Below are positions 20,234 to 32,600 of a DNA stretch of 64,000 bases, in pieces (positions within the stretch are counted from its first letter, which is position 1; each line of letters opens with the position of its first letter). Both the position numbers and the translations under genes were made by a program. The stretch covers positions 46,421-110,420 of the forward strand of contig WION01000176.1 of assembly GCA_015039365.1 (NCBI GenBank). Reading direction: 5' to 3'. The notes beneath the pieces were generated by a model. It was not told where the DNA came from. It saw only the letters and a program-made list of their open reading frames with translations, and searched no databases. Source of the DNA: Amanita rubescens. Taxonomy: Eukaryota; Basidiomycota; Agaricomycetes; Agaricales; Amanitaceae.

Positions 20234-21385
20234 TCACAGAGAATTGAAAAACATAAGCCTTATATTACTGGGGGACGGTCGTCTGCGCCCAGTATTATAA
20301 GGCTCATATATTGGGCACTTCAGGTGTCGGAATGCCTTGACGGCATCACTTGGAGACAGGTCACCATCTTCTGTGAGCAGTTCAATGGCTCGCTTGCGGC
20401 GAACGCGAGTGGCTAAGATACTGTTTGTGGTTGTTGCTGCCTCCGTCTCTTGAGCAAAAGAGCTGGCCATTTCACGCAATGCGCTTGCCACGTCAGAGAC
20501 AGCAGCAGGACCACTCAGCCCACGACGCTTCTTCTGCGTAGATGGCACACCGGAGAGCGAATCCCAAGATGAATCTTTGCTCAATTTTTGGGAAGTCTTG
20601 GTGACTGCAGTGGCAGGGTGATGAGGCGTCTTCAATTCGGCCTCCTAGTCATCAGCAAAGTGAGACAAGTGTCAAACATCATAATCCACTGCTTTACTGA
20701 CCTTTGACCCGTCGTTTTCACCCTCACTCTCCTCCGAATAGATTTCATCTTCCTTTGTACCCAGCAGAAATCTCTCGTTGGGATCCTGAGGTGGGGAGGA
20801 TGAAAACAACTCCGGCATGTGGATTGCATGATCACCTGTGGCAGTGCGGCCTTCGATGAGCGCAAGAATGTCCTCGTACAGTGGAAAAGGATGGTCTCGC
20901 CAGTACACAGCTTCTTCATGGTGCTGGGTCCCAATTTGGTCAGTACAACAATTGCATGTTAAGACACTAGTACGCACCGCAATATAAGTGGCCCATTGTT
21001 CATCAGAAGCGACAACAACACCACGTTCATCATCCCAGCCCCAGCCGGACAGATTGCGCAAAGTCTTGACCTCTAAGCACTGAGTTCGGAGCTGTGGGAG
21101 AAACGAGTCTGAGCATGGAGAGTGTGAGATAGAAAATGAATGGACCAAAGACCAGTGGTCACGACATCCGACAGCCTTTTTTGGCGCACCACCACTTCTG
21201 ACTTCACTTCTGGCAAGAGCCTTCTCGCAAGCAGTCCAGGTGGTCGCTTTCCAGCTGTTATCAGCCTGATTACCCTTGGCTCGCTCGGCATGCAGAGTGG
21301 CAGTAAGAGTTGCATCATCAGAGGATGACCATCTGGCTTTCTTGGGAGGGCCTTTGGGAGTGCTTGTATTCTTTTTCGGAGGCAT
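20234..21385 (-). CDS. Myb/SANT-like DNA-binding domain protein, 4 exons
   Basis: Exons 21385-21146, 21091-20978, 20923-20702 and 20644-20234 join in frame (introns 54, 54 and 57 bp) to give 328 aa. The N-terminal half is the Myb/SANT-like module common in mushrooms: a basic start (MPPKKNTSTPKGPPKK), W-S-S-S-D-D-A-T-L, WKATTWTACEKAL, GGAPKKAVGCRDHW, then LRNLSGWGWDDERG and EQWATYIA. HPFPLYEDILALIEG follows at the third exon. The C-terminal half is Ser/Glu-rich, then an Ala-rich helix and a basic end. Related proteins are often linked to transposases of the Harbinger or hAT type and may bind transposon ends; others are host genes. No transposase gene adjoins it here. ATG 21385 is preferred over an upstream Met at 21463 because it starts the conserved basic leader. 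Confidence 0.8.
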
Positions 21386-22123
21386 GGTTTGCTTGTAAAA
21401 TGTGTCATTGCAGCTTTTATATGACAAAAGTATTTTCAAATGGTACATAAACGTGGGATACATTCCAACAAGGGTATCTGAATTGCCTCAGTGCCATCTC
21501 CGAGTCGTGCGATGTGCGCTATGTTTGAGGGTGTTTTGTGCAACGTGACAGGTTACCGCAGTTGTGCCGAACAGGTACATGCGGGTTCAGGCCGCCGATT
21601 TTCAAATCATACAGGTTGAAACCGTGGGGATTCAATTTTGGTGGGAAAACGAGATCATCCCGCAGTTTCCGTACAGGCCCCTAGGGTTTCCCATATCCCT
21701 GCTGATCCCTATATGGCAGAACAGGACAATCCTAATATACTGACACCAAATAACAATGCAACATCATCACATTCAAAAGGACAAGAAGTGAACAGTCACT
21801 TTTATGTATATATACATCATCCATGTTCCTTGTGACATTCTTACAACATCCAATACAAGTACAAACAATGACAAATAAGCATCACAGTTGAAGCAAGTGA
21901 GAAAATAGCTTTCAGATGCATATACATCTATTACAAGCCCATTTTTAGATGTGTACTACATTTGCAAACAGTAGAAAATGTCATTAGTAATCATCAGAAT
22001 CAAAAACAAGCAAGAAGAGAGCTTTCAAATGCTTATACATACATGTATATTCCCTTTAAATGTGTTTTTAGGTCTGAAAACATCATAAAATTACATAATC
22101 AATATAGTAGGGGTGTTGTATGT
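21386..22123. other. Upstream region of the Myb/SANT gene grading into repeat DNA
   Basis: CpG-containing DNA up to about 21680 gives way to AT-rich, CpG-poor repeat DNA. A stretch near 21675 (GTACAGGCCCCTAGGGTTTC) resembles the left subterminal region of the hAT element at about 29671, so a hAT remnant may lie here. No gene supported. Confidence 0.35.
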
Positions 22124-22225
22124 CACTATTTGTTAAAAGTAGGGTGTTATTCTGCAATATTCTATGGATTCCATCACTATTTGTTAAAAGTAGGGTGTTA
22201 TTCTGCAATATTCTGTGGATTCCAT
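22124..22225. repeat. Direct 51-bp tandem duplication
   Basis: Two copies of a 51-bp unit starting CACTATTTGTTAAAAG and ending GGATTCCAT (22124-22174, 22175-22225) differ at about one position. Confidence 0.8.
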
Positions 22226-22262
22226 GGATTCCACAAGGAATGGGGGGGAGTGCAAAGTACTG
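22226..22262. mobile_element. Terminus of a further element (E) of the TTTAC/GGA-N-TCC family
   Basis: The sequence GGGGGGGAGTGCAAAGTACTG ends at 22262. Read in reverse it is CAGTACTTTGCACTCCCCCC, nearly the same as the ends of elements A, B and C. GGATTCC heptamers precede it. The other end was not found. Confidence 0.5.
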
Positions 22263-22443
22263 CTATCTTCCCATTTTGCACACCCTTAAAGATGACAATG
22301 AATCCAAGGTCATCCAAAGTTAAGATGACATAGTACCTTACAAGCCAGGTGAACCTCTTCACTTATCTTCTTGTTTTGGAAGTCAATGCCAGTTGTAGTT
22401 ATGTAATCTATAAGTGAAAGGAGCACTGCCTCACTGTGCATTG

Positions 22444-24792
22444 CAGTACTTTACCCTCCCCCACGCTTCCTGGCAGGATCCTGGCTGACTCCATGGAATC
22501 CACACGGAATCCACATGGATTCCACATGGATTCCTTGCAAAAAGGAAATTTCTGTGGAAATTCTACCAGGATTCCATGGAGTCCATGTGGATTCCATGCT
22601 CAGTCCAGGCACATTCCTGGCAACAGGCAAAACCTGATTTACACCTGAATTCCTGGTAGGCTGTCTGGAATCCATGTGGACTCTGTGGATTCCATGTAGC
22701 AATATATGCATTAAAAAATATGGAAAAAATTCCAAAAAATATAGAAAATTCATAAGATCAAACCTATATAAAATTTATTATCTTAGGACATGCATAGAGT
22801 CCAAATACCAAGATAGTCCTTGGATCAGTATCAGCTAACCATACAAAAGCCACAGACTATTGCTATATGACATTTTGTCATCTATGACTAGCAGTTGGAG
22901 TGTGGCAGTGGTTGCTGATGACCTGACATAACATTGCAGAGCCTCAGAGGTCATGAATAGATGTGAGAAGGTTGTCATGAGGGTTCTGTAATCATGTGGG
23001 GGGCTTTGAAATTTGGAGATGACTATCTGGAGATACATTGCTGAGCAGTTGTTAGCAGAATATTGACAGCTAGTGATCAATGGTGGCTGACATGCCAGCA
23101 ATTCAAGTTATCAATATGGTCTACCTCATTACCATCACAAGGAACCACTTGCAATCACCTGCCACCTCCCTCTCAAACCTACCAGCTTATGCATACCTCC
23201 AGCAACCACATCTGTTAGCTGAAAAGGCTGGGCATCTAAGCAGACTTTAAGGATCTCAGTTATCAGTAGTACAGAAGTGACCTACTGGATGACCATCAGC
23301 TAACACAGCAAAAGTCTGATTGCATCTGATTCTGTCTGACACACTGATTGTCTGACTGTGTCTGACTGCCTGACCATCTAAGAGACACTGATGGATGCTG
23401 ATACACTAATTGTCTGACTATCTGACTATCTGAGAGACACTGTTGCATAAGTTGTCTGATTGTCTGACTATCTAAGAGGCACTGTCAGCTGCTGATACAC
23501 TTATTGTCTGACTGTCTGACTGTCTAAGGGGCACTATTGCAAACTTGAGGTGTTCTTTCAATATATGTATCCATACTAGTTTTACATAGCCTAGTCTGTC
23601 TCATTGTATCACTTGTTGACTAAACCATTGATTTGCCAGATGGTTCTAGTGTGGAAGCTTAGTAGGTACAGCATTTTGCAAACACACCTGTCAAATGAGG
23701 GAAACAACTATGGAGTACTAAGGCTAGGTCCTGATTGTGTTGCAGAAATAAATACAGTAAAGTTGTGTACACCCCACTACATTATACATATCAGATTGCT
23801 GACCACAGGTACATATGTGACAATGCATGTGTCAGCAAAGTAATCAAGGTAGAGTAAGCAAGGATTGAGGCATGATGAATGAGGAGGCTTGTCTGCTAAG
23901 CATGATTGTGTAATGTGGGAGTCCATTACTATAACAGCCACCATTCCCACCAAAACAGTAGTTTGAAAATATCTTGTGTTTGGTTGTGTTTTGCACTGCA
24001 ATTCTTGAAGAGATGTGATCACATAATTTTTGACAATTTTTTGGATTTTTTCAATTTTCTGTCACATCTGAAAAAGTGTTTTGCAAATATCTCATGTTTG
24101 ACTTTGTTTGGCACTGTCATTCTTGTATATTCTGAATCACACAATCTAGGTGCATCTTTTTTGTCACAGTCACATGTCACACACCTCATGTTGTCACAAA
24201 TTCTATAAAAGGAAATCATATTATCTTATCTGTGATCTTATCTTATCTACATCATCATACGCTATTTAAGCTTACCTAAGCTTACCTATGAGATCATACA
24301 TATATCTAATCACTATCTATCTATCCAATCTTATCACTCCCCTCCCCCCCTGTCCTTGAGGAAGGGGGGGGAAGCTGGGGGATATGTGGTACATGCCCTC
24401 TCCTTATATACCTGTGGGCTGGCGCACAGACCAAGTGGCCTGTCACATGACCATGGGAATCAGGAGTCCATGTGGACTCCTGAGGACTCCTTGTGCTGAA
24501 AGTCCTTGTATGTCAGCATTATGCAAACCAGGCAGAAATGTACCTGGAATCCACAGAGTCCATGGAGTCCATGTGGATTCCTTGTCACTCCTGTTCCAGG
24601 CAAATTCCTGAGATTCCGTGGAATATGCATGGATTCCACATGGATTCCACACGGATTCCATGCACTTTTTTTAGTGTGTTCTGGGCCATTTGGACCATCT
24701 TGAAATTGCAAGGAATCCACGTGGATTCCATGGAACTTCCGCATGGAATGCAAGGAATCCATAAGGAATGAGTGGGGGAGGGTAAAGACCTC
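22444..24792. mobile_element. Non-autonomous TIR element A, copy 1, target duplication GTGCATTG
   Basis: The left end CAGTACTTTACCCTCCCCC and the right end (reverse complement) GAGGTCTTTACCCTCCCCC form an imperfect terminal inverted repeat. An exact 8-bp direct repeat GTGCATTG flanks it (22436-22443, 24793-24800). An 8-bp duplication suits the hAT superfamily. No transposase is encoded. Both subterminal regions (22480-22700, 24450-24770) are packed with GGATTCC/GGAATCC heptamers in both orientations. The interior holds TGTCTGAC-type short repeats (23300-23530). Between about 22506 and 24259 I see no CG dinucleotide. Confidence 0.85.
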
Positions 24793-24835
24793 GTGCATTG
24801 GGACAAGATCACCTGTTAAGCAGGCAAAATTTGCC

Positions 24836-24960
24836 TAATTAGCAGTGGACACCAATTGAGTGTCCAGAGCTAATTAGCAGGGTTTATGTCACCTGATAAG
24901 CCCATCAAAGTGAGCTAATTGGCTTGGGACACATTTGCAGTGTCCCAAGCCAATTAGCTC
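24836..24960. repeat. Two adjacent hairpins, one with a perfect 21-bp stem
   Basis: At 24912-24932 and 24940-24960 a perfect 21-bp stem (GAGCTAATTGG...) encloses a 7-base loop. Just before it, 24836-24876 forms a weaker hairpin sharing the AGCTAATTAGC and GGACAC motifs. They are repeated at 36035-36159 in copy 2. Confidence 0.75.
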
Positions 24961-25096
24961 TAATTTGGGGGCATCCCTACTAATGAATAAATGTATAATA
25001 AAAAATTAAATGACTTAGCCAAATTTTCATAAAAATGCCTTTTTTGGCAAGTGAGTAAATTCCCACCCATGTTTGGTGCTATTTGGTCATGTGAAT

Positions 25097-25415
25097 TGGA
25101 AAATGATATGGGTATCATCAGATAGCATTTTTTCAGGAGATCAAGGGGATGTTCCCACAGTTGTTTGGCCATGTTTTTTATGGGAAAATGATATGGGTAT
25201 CATCAGATAGCATTTTTTTGTTACAAGGGGATGTTCCCACAGTTGTTTGGCCATGTTTTATGGGAAAGATGACATGGGTATCATCAGACAACATTTTTTT
25301 CACAGATTTTGACAAGAGGGTTATTCCCACTGTTGTTTGGTAGTGTTTTGGATAGGAAAATGATATGGGTATCATCAGGCAGCATTTTTTTACAGATTTT
25401 GACAAGAGGGTTGTG
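25097..25415. repeat. Minisatellite, about 80-bp unit, four copies
   Basis: Four imperfect units carry GATATGGGTATCATCAG, a run of T, then TTCCCAC and GTTGTTTGG. ATGGGTATCAT occurs about every 80-90 bp. Copy 2 lies at about 36296-36614. Confidence 0.75.
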
Positions 25416-25972
25416 ACAGACAAGCATGTGATCCCATACAGTGTGGGGGTGTATGAGATGAGAGCAGGTGACATGCCTATGTTAAAAATGCAAAGGTCAT
25501 GTTGCACTCAGCATAGTTTGAGGGATATTGTTTACCTAATATGTAAGTTTCTCTGATCCCACACCCCATGGTTTGTCTTATCAACCACCTGCTATCCAGC
25601 CCTTGTACAAAGTCACAAGACTTTTTGGCAACCTTTCAATTTTCTCTCCCTCATATCTGAAGAAGTATTTGCAAATATCTTCGGTTTGGCTCTGTTTTGG
25701 AACATAATTCTTGCACCATCTTGATCACATGATTTTTCAGGATTTTTCAAGATTTTTTGGCAGCCTTTCAAATTTTCAACACAAAGTGTTTAAAACAGTA
25801 TTTTGCAAATATCTTGTGTTTGGCCCTGTTTGGGAATGTAATTCTTGCACCACCATGATCACATGATTTTTCTGGATTTTTCTGGATTTTTCAAGATTTT
25901 TTTGGCAGCCTTCAATTTTTCAACACGAAGCGTTTAGAATTAGATCTGGAACTTAGGAATGATCTGTCAATT

Positions 25973-26012
25973 CAGTACTTTACACTCCCCCCCCCTTCCC
26001 TGTGGATTCCAC
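25973..26012. mobile_element. Left terminus of element C, host of element B
   Basis: CAGTACTTTACACTCCCCC begins at 25973 and leads into GGATTCC sequence. Element B is inserted 40 bp inside it, and GGATTCC-type sequence of C resumes at 28803. The right end of C was not identified. It may lie beyond the hAT insertion, in the spacer at 33204-33640, which resembles the interior of element A. Confidence 0.55.
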
Positions 26013-28802
26013 GAGGTCTTTACTGTCCCCCCCCTATTCCGATCGGAGTCCGATCGGAGTCCGAGGAGTCCTATAGGAGTCACATCGGAATTTATTACAA
26101 ATAAGATTACATTAACATTACAAATTTTTTAACACTACATTTTTCAATCGGACTGGTATCGGATGAATAGGAAGCCTTCCGACGGACTCGAATAGGACAT
26201 AGGACTCTAATAGGACTATTCCTATAGGACTCCGACAATTCTGCGCTTTTTAATGTAGTCTTTGTAGTCTCATTTGTAATACTACCATTTGCCAAGAGTA
26301 CTGTGTGACCGTGGGAAAATTTGGAAAAAAAAATGTGAAAAATGCAGAAAAATCATGTAATCAGATTAGTGTGTAAATGAACATGCCAAACAATGCCAAA
26401 CTCAAGTTATTTGCAAAATACTGTTTTAAACGCTTCATGTTAAAAAATTGAATGGCTGCCAAAAATCTTGAAAAATCTGGAAAAATCATGCGATCAGATT
26501 AGTGTGGAAATTAACATGCCAAACAATGCCAAACTCAAGATATTTGCAAAATACTGTTTTAAACACTTCATGTTGAAAAATTGAAAGGCTGCTAAAAATC
26601 TTGAAAAATCTGGAAAAATCATGTGATCAAGATGGTGCAAGAATCATGCTCTAGAACAGAGCCAAACCCAAGATATTTGTAATTTATTCTTCAGATATAA
26701 TGGAGAGAAAATTGATAGGTTGCCAAAACATCTTGTGACTTTGTACAAGGGCCCCTGGTTATGTTGATAAGACAATTGAACCACTGGGGGTGTGGGGTCA
26801 GAGAAACTTCAAACATATTAGGTAAAACAATAGAATATCATAGTCTTAGGTTTGAGGCAATTCTGGAACAGAGCATGGACAACCGTAAAGTTATAGTACT
26901 AGTAAAGGTGAGACTGACTGATATTGGCCTACATCAGGAAATTGGGGAAAAATCTGATTGCATCTGACACTGCTGGAACACTGGCTGTCTGATTGTCTGA
27001 TTGTCTAACCAGCACTGGAACACTAATTGTCTGACAGCCTGATTGTCTGACATCATCTGACAACGTCTGACAAGTGCCAGATGAGGTGTCAGATGTTGTC
27101 AGACAATGTCAGACAATCAGGCTGTCAGACAATTAGTGTTCCAGTGCTGGTTAGACAATCAGACAATTGGACAGCCAGTGTTCCAGCAGTGTCAGATGCA
27201 ATCAGATGAGGTCAGATTTTTCCCCAATTTGCTGATGTAGGCACTGTACTTAACTTCAAATTACTAATAGTACCTGTGATTGGAGGTAGCTGATAATGAT
27301 CCATAGTAGGGCACTCAGTGTGGCAGGTCACAGGTGCCAGATGTCACTGCCACTGTGATTGGAACTTGAAGTTGATACTAGCCTATTACATGTCACTGAG
27401 CCACCATTCTGTTACTAATAGTATTGACTCCCACATTATGCATGCCTGATTAGTTTTGGAAGTGACAGACCCACTTATGTATCTCTACTTACTCATCATC
27501 AAATTATCTATCATTGTCCACACTCTGTTCAATTTCTATCATCACTGTTCTCTTAGTATTTGAGTTAACCATTGCTGAGTTAACTTTGCCACCGTATGCT
27601 TCTAGTGTGGAAGCTTAGTACATCAGCTAACACAGCAAAAGTCTGATCACAGACTTGTCTGATGTTATCTGATGCTTAAGTGTCTCTCACTGCTCAGATG
27701 GTTAGATAGTCTGAAGACAAGTCAGACAACTTATGAAACACTGTCTGTCAGACAGTCAGATAATCTGTGTGTCAGCATCTGTCAGTGCCTATTAGATAGT
27801 CAGACAACCAGACAATTAGTGTGTTAGCATCTGTCAGTGCCTGTCAGATAGTCAGACAGTCAGACAATTATTAATATGCTTCTAACAACCACAGCTCACT
27901 GTGCCATACCATCCGACCAAATAACCAAGAACTCATCTCCACCTGCTTTCACCCCTTGACTTCAATACATACATAATCACAAATCCCTCATATTTACATA
28001 CCTATGACAAATTGACAATCATAGGTGATTGGTGGTGAGTCATTGGTTGTTGCTGGCAACAAACATGTGGGATTGTGGAACTAAAACTAGATCATCACTT
28101 CAACTGGCACTCTGCACTGCACCTCCAGCAGCCACTGCCATGTGCATGTTGCCAATGTCCTTGACCTCAGCAGCTACTCACCACTCAAGTCACATTACTG
28201 AAACTGACTTTCACCACTGCCAGCCCTTTCTAACTGATCACACATACTACATTGACTCATCATCACCAGCCAGACACACCCAAATTGTGTTGGGTTCAAC
28301 TATGGCTTTGCAGGTGGTCACATGGAGTGGTGATACATTCCTTTACATTTACCTAGAATTTGGCTCAGATTTGTGTCCTAATTCTTGCATGACCTTGTGT
28401 GCATTTTTCAAGATCACACTTGCATCTGAAAAGTATTTTGCAAATATGTCAAGTTTGCCATTGTTTGGTTTTATAATTCTTATATAACCTGGATCACATG
28501 GATTTTCCGCATTTTTTCAGTATTTTTTTGAATTTATTCTGCAAGTTAAAGATACCTAATATAAATAAACATAAATAAACAATACCAAACATGGTTCCCT
28601 ATTTTTAAGGATTTTGGATTTCTTTTGCAAGTTAAGATGCCTAATATAAACAAACATAAACAAACAAAGCCAAACATGTTTCCTACCATTTTACCTTTTT
28701 TTACATTTTATCAGAAAGTGATCAGAGTCCTATAGGAGTCCTATAGGAGTCCTAGGAGTCTGTCGGAGTCTAATCGGACTGGGGGGGGAGTGTAAAGTAC
28801 TG
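26013..28802. mobile_element. Non-autonomous TIR element B, opposite orientation, nested in C
   Basis: The left end is GAGGTCTTTACTGTCCCCC and the right end (reverse complement) is CAGTACTTTACACTCCCCC. These are the same two end types as element A but swapped, so B is inverted relative to A. GGATTCCAC is repeated at 26004-26012 and 28803-28811 (8-9 bp target duplication; the target itself is repetitive, so its exact length is uncertain). The subterminal arrays are GGAGTCC/GGACTCC rather than GGATTCC (26040-26240, 28715-28780). No coding capacity seen. Confidence 0.75.
26927..27242. repeat. 316-bp foldback of TCTGAC repeats
   Basis: Two arms of about 150 bp are inverted copies. The outer ends are GCCTACATCAG, then AAATTGGGGAAAAATCTGA. 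The inner part consists of CTGATTGTCTGA units on the left and TCAGACAATCAG units on the right. It lies inside element B and could fold into a long hairpin. It recurs at 38126-38441. Confidence 0.8.
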
Positions 28803-29656
28803 GGATTCCACACATATTCCACACACATTCCACATGATTTCAACAAATGTTAACATATGTTACATATGTAATCCTACATGGAATCTGTGTGGAATCTGCA
28901 TGGAATCTATGTGGAATCCGAGTCTGCATGGAATCTATGTAGAATGCATGTATATATATGGAATTGACTACTCTTTCATTTCTGATAAATGTGGTTGATT
29001 GTTTGGCATTGTTTGGCACTGTTTGCACATGGAATAAAAAAATACTTGAAAATACCAAAAAATCATGCCATCAAGGTTATTTGGTGTTATTTGGCATTGT
29101 TATACTTGAGATAAAATCTCTAAAAAATACTTAAAAAATGCAGAAAAATCATGTGATCCTGGCCATACAAGAATTATGAGTCCAAATGAGGTCAAACTTG
29201 ATCTATTTGTCAAATACATTTTCAGATGTGAGTGTAAGAAATTTGAAAAGTCTGCAAAAAATCTCACACAATGTGCAAAAATCATGTGATCAAGGTCATG
29301 CAAGAGTTGACACCAAAGTAAGCCAAACCATAGGTAAATGCAAACAAAAAAAAACTTTGTCTCTTGGTATCACTATTCCATGTGTGACCACCTGCAAAGC
29401 CACAACTCACACAATTTCAGAGGCATCCAGTAGTGTGGTTTTGTCAGTTTTAGGAATTTGGGATTACTGGTGATGATGAATGGCTGCTGGTAGTGGAAGC
29501 AAGTAGTTGCAACCACAAGTTGTGCAATATGACTTTAATGTGCAATGATGAGTAGTTGCTGAGGTCAGTCACTCCTGTGAATGTAGCCAGGGCTATCAAA
29601 TCTCATGCTCATCATGGGCAGTGGGCTGCTATTAGCTGTTGGTTGCCAGCAACAAC

Positions 29657-32600
29657 TAGAGATCAGTAAGGGTACAGGAAACCCTAGGGTTTTTCCAAGG
29701 GTTTTGCAGAGGGTGAGGGTGAGGGTTGGCCCTTGCCAACCCTTCATAACCCCTCCCTATAGGTGGTCACCCTTCTTACCCCTGGGAGAAATATATAGTG
29801 TACTTCCATAACAATAAAATACACGAAAATTTTACACATATTCATCTGCCATGGACACAACCAAGGAGGGCCGCAAGCGCAAGGCCACCTCAAGGTTCGA
29901 ACAGAGCACTGAAGCCTTCACCAAGAGGTTGAAGGATGCCCAGACCGAGCGTCAACAAGCGCAGTCAACATCCGAGACATTAACTTCTGAGATGTCTACA
30001 CCTGTGACGCGGCCTGGGACCCCAACCGATGCCAACGATAACAGTGATGAAGATGATAACTACGATTTAGAGGTTCTGGATGGCCCTCCCAACACCTCTA
30101 ATCCAGATCAAGCAACCGATAACGGGGGTAACAGCAAGAAAGTACTCGTAGACTCTCAGGAAACTCTCGGTGAGCCTACCATCACTCCCTGCAAATGGAA
30201 ATTGATCAGTAACTCCAAAGACGAGCTGTATAAAACATATAGATCACCTGTCTACGTATTCTACCTGCCCCCCGTGTTCAAAGTTGAAGACGACAAGCGG
30301 CTCCAAGTCTTCCGATGCGCAGCCAAGGAGTGCATCACTACAGGAGGCCACATCGTCAAAAGAAACATGCGCACTTCCGATAAATCATCAACTTCCAATC
30401 TCATTGCTCATGCGAGCAAATGCTTTGGTGAAGACGCTATCTCTTCTGCAATGAAGGTGAAGGACTTGAGGGTGGCACGCAGCGTGATGAAGGACAAGCT
30501 TAACCTGCGACGTAGCGGTTCAATTACGGCCGCATTTGAACGTGTAGCTCAAGGAAAGGTTACGTACTCCACGAGGCAAGCAAGTAATCATGAAGTGCGC
30601 GCCAATCACGTCCGCTGGATGTGCGAGAGTAAACGGCCCTTCGAGTTAGTCAAGGATCCTGGGTACCACCTGAATATGAAAACCGGGCGGCCGCAGCAGT
30701 ACATACCGGCACCGACGACGGTTGCCCAGGATGTACGACAGGTGTTCTTGGCTGGCCGGAAACTGATAGCTGCAAACCTACAGGTGCATTGTGTTCAGAA
30801 TCACGTTCAGACATCATATTTAACCCTCATAAAAAAAACGCACCCATTAGACACACGAAGGGAAGTTGCACTTCGGAACGGATTGTTGGACATCTCCCAA
30901 TCGGCGAGCATACATGGCGGTGACCGTCCAATATACAAGCAAAGGGGTCATGAACTCATGGCTGCTGGATATTGTCGAGGTCGCCCGGAGGCATACTGGT
31001 GCAGAGCTCGCGGCCCAGTTTGCAAAGGTTCTAGATACATTCGGGATTAGCGATAAGGTAAGCGGCTCAGAGTGCAGACGATTGGAACTGTAACTCACTG
31101 TTTTTTCGTGTCAGATATTGTCTCTGACATGCGACAATGCTAGTAATAATGATGTACTGGTGGACGATTTGGCTGATAAAGTGGCATCATTTGGTTGTGA
31201 TGCCACACGGGTCCGTTGCTTCGCACATGTGATCAATCTGGTCGTAAAGAGTGTTCTTGCGCAGTTTGATGTTCCCGTCAAAGAACTTGAAGGTATGGGA
31301 GCAGCTGGATCCGAAGCCACGTCAGCAGATGGGAATGATAATGATTCCGATGCGCGCGCACAGCTTACCCAGCTTCGTCGACTCGCCGAGGGGCTTGCTG
31401 AAGAGATGCAAATCGAAATCGAGGAGGAGCCACTTGAAGACCGTCAGCAAGATGACAATGACGGCTGGATTGATGAGCGGAGGGGTATGACTGAGAGAGA
31501 TCTGCATTTGTTGGCGCAGGATGTCATGCCTGCGAGACGTATGTTAGTAAAGGTGTGTAGGTGTTTGTGTGTCCACGTGGGTCCACCGTGGCGCGCACAG
31601 CCTTATCTTGGGCTAAGGGTATCTAATCCAGGCTTACGCTACTTCCTGCAGCTCCGTAAGACAGCCTATGCGCTCAAGAACTCACCGACCGTATCTATGC
31701 CTCGATGGCGAGAACTTTGCAAGGTGCATCAACTGAAAGAGAAAAATATGCCCACGGACGTTCGCACACGCTGGAACTCGACTTACCATATGCTCGAGTT
31801 CGCTATTACTTATCGGGTTGTCATTGACAGTCTCACAGGCGAACGTGGATTGGGACTACGGGATTACGAGCTGGACCTAGGGGAATGGATGCTAGCCAAG
31901 CAACTGCGCGACATCCTCGAAGTAAGTGTAACAACCAACCCCGTTCCTCTTTGACCACCCTCGCCACACAGATATTCAACGACGCCACCGAATTTTTTTC
32001 AAGATCTAAGGTGGCGAACCTCACTACGGTCATCCCAGCCATGGATCGTCTAGACCAACATCTTGCGACATCAATGGTCTCACAACAATACTCGCCGGCT
32101 ATCCGTGCTGCTATGCGCATCGGAAAGAAAACACTTAACCGATACTACTCCAAGACCGATCACTCGGAAATGTATCGCATCGCGATGGGTATGTATATGA
32201 ATCATATAGTCATAACTCGTACTGACCAAAATCTCGACCAGTTTTGGATCCACGGCTGAAACTCTCGTACTTTCAGTCGCTCCAGTGGGAGACGGAATGG
32301 ATTGACGAGGCGCGCAGGCTAGTGACAGCAGGATTGTCAAAGTACTTGGATCCGCTGGCGTCGGTCATCTCCGACGAAAACGAGTTTATGGTATGTACAG
32401 CATGACTGTTTTAGTAATCTGCTGTTCGCTTAACTACAACATCTATTCTAGATCGACAATCCACAGCTTCGCATGGAGGAAACACGTAAGACAACCAACA
32501 TGTTCGACGATTTACTCAGTGGGCCCAGTCCGGTATCTGGCTCGTCCAGGACTAGATTGCCTGCCGACGAGCTGGCCTTGTATCTTAGCAGTGGTGTCGA

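Noticed and set aside
22444..29648. CRISPR-like array in the GGATTCC or TCTGAC repeats
   Set aside because: Spacing is irregular, repeats occur in both orientations and are degenerate, and the genome is eukaryotic.
22451..29811. Many 60-150 codon open frames in the CpG-poor block, repeated 11,199 bp downstream
   Set aside because: Their translations are dominated by repeat words (for example ESTWTPWNP from GGATTCC arrays) on both strands. Their conservation simply reflects the recent DNA duplication.
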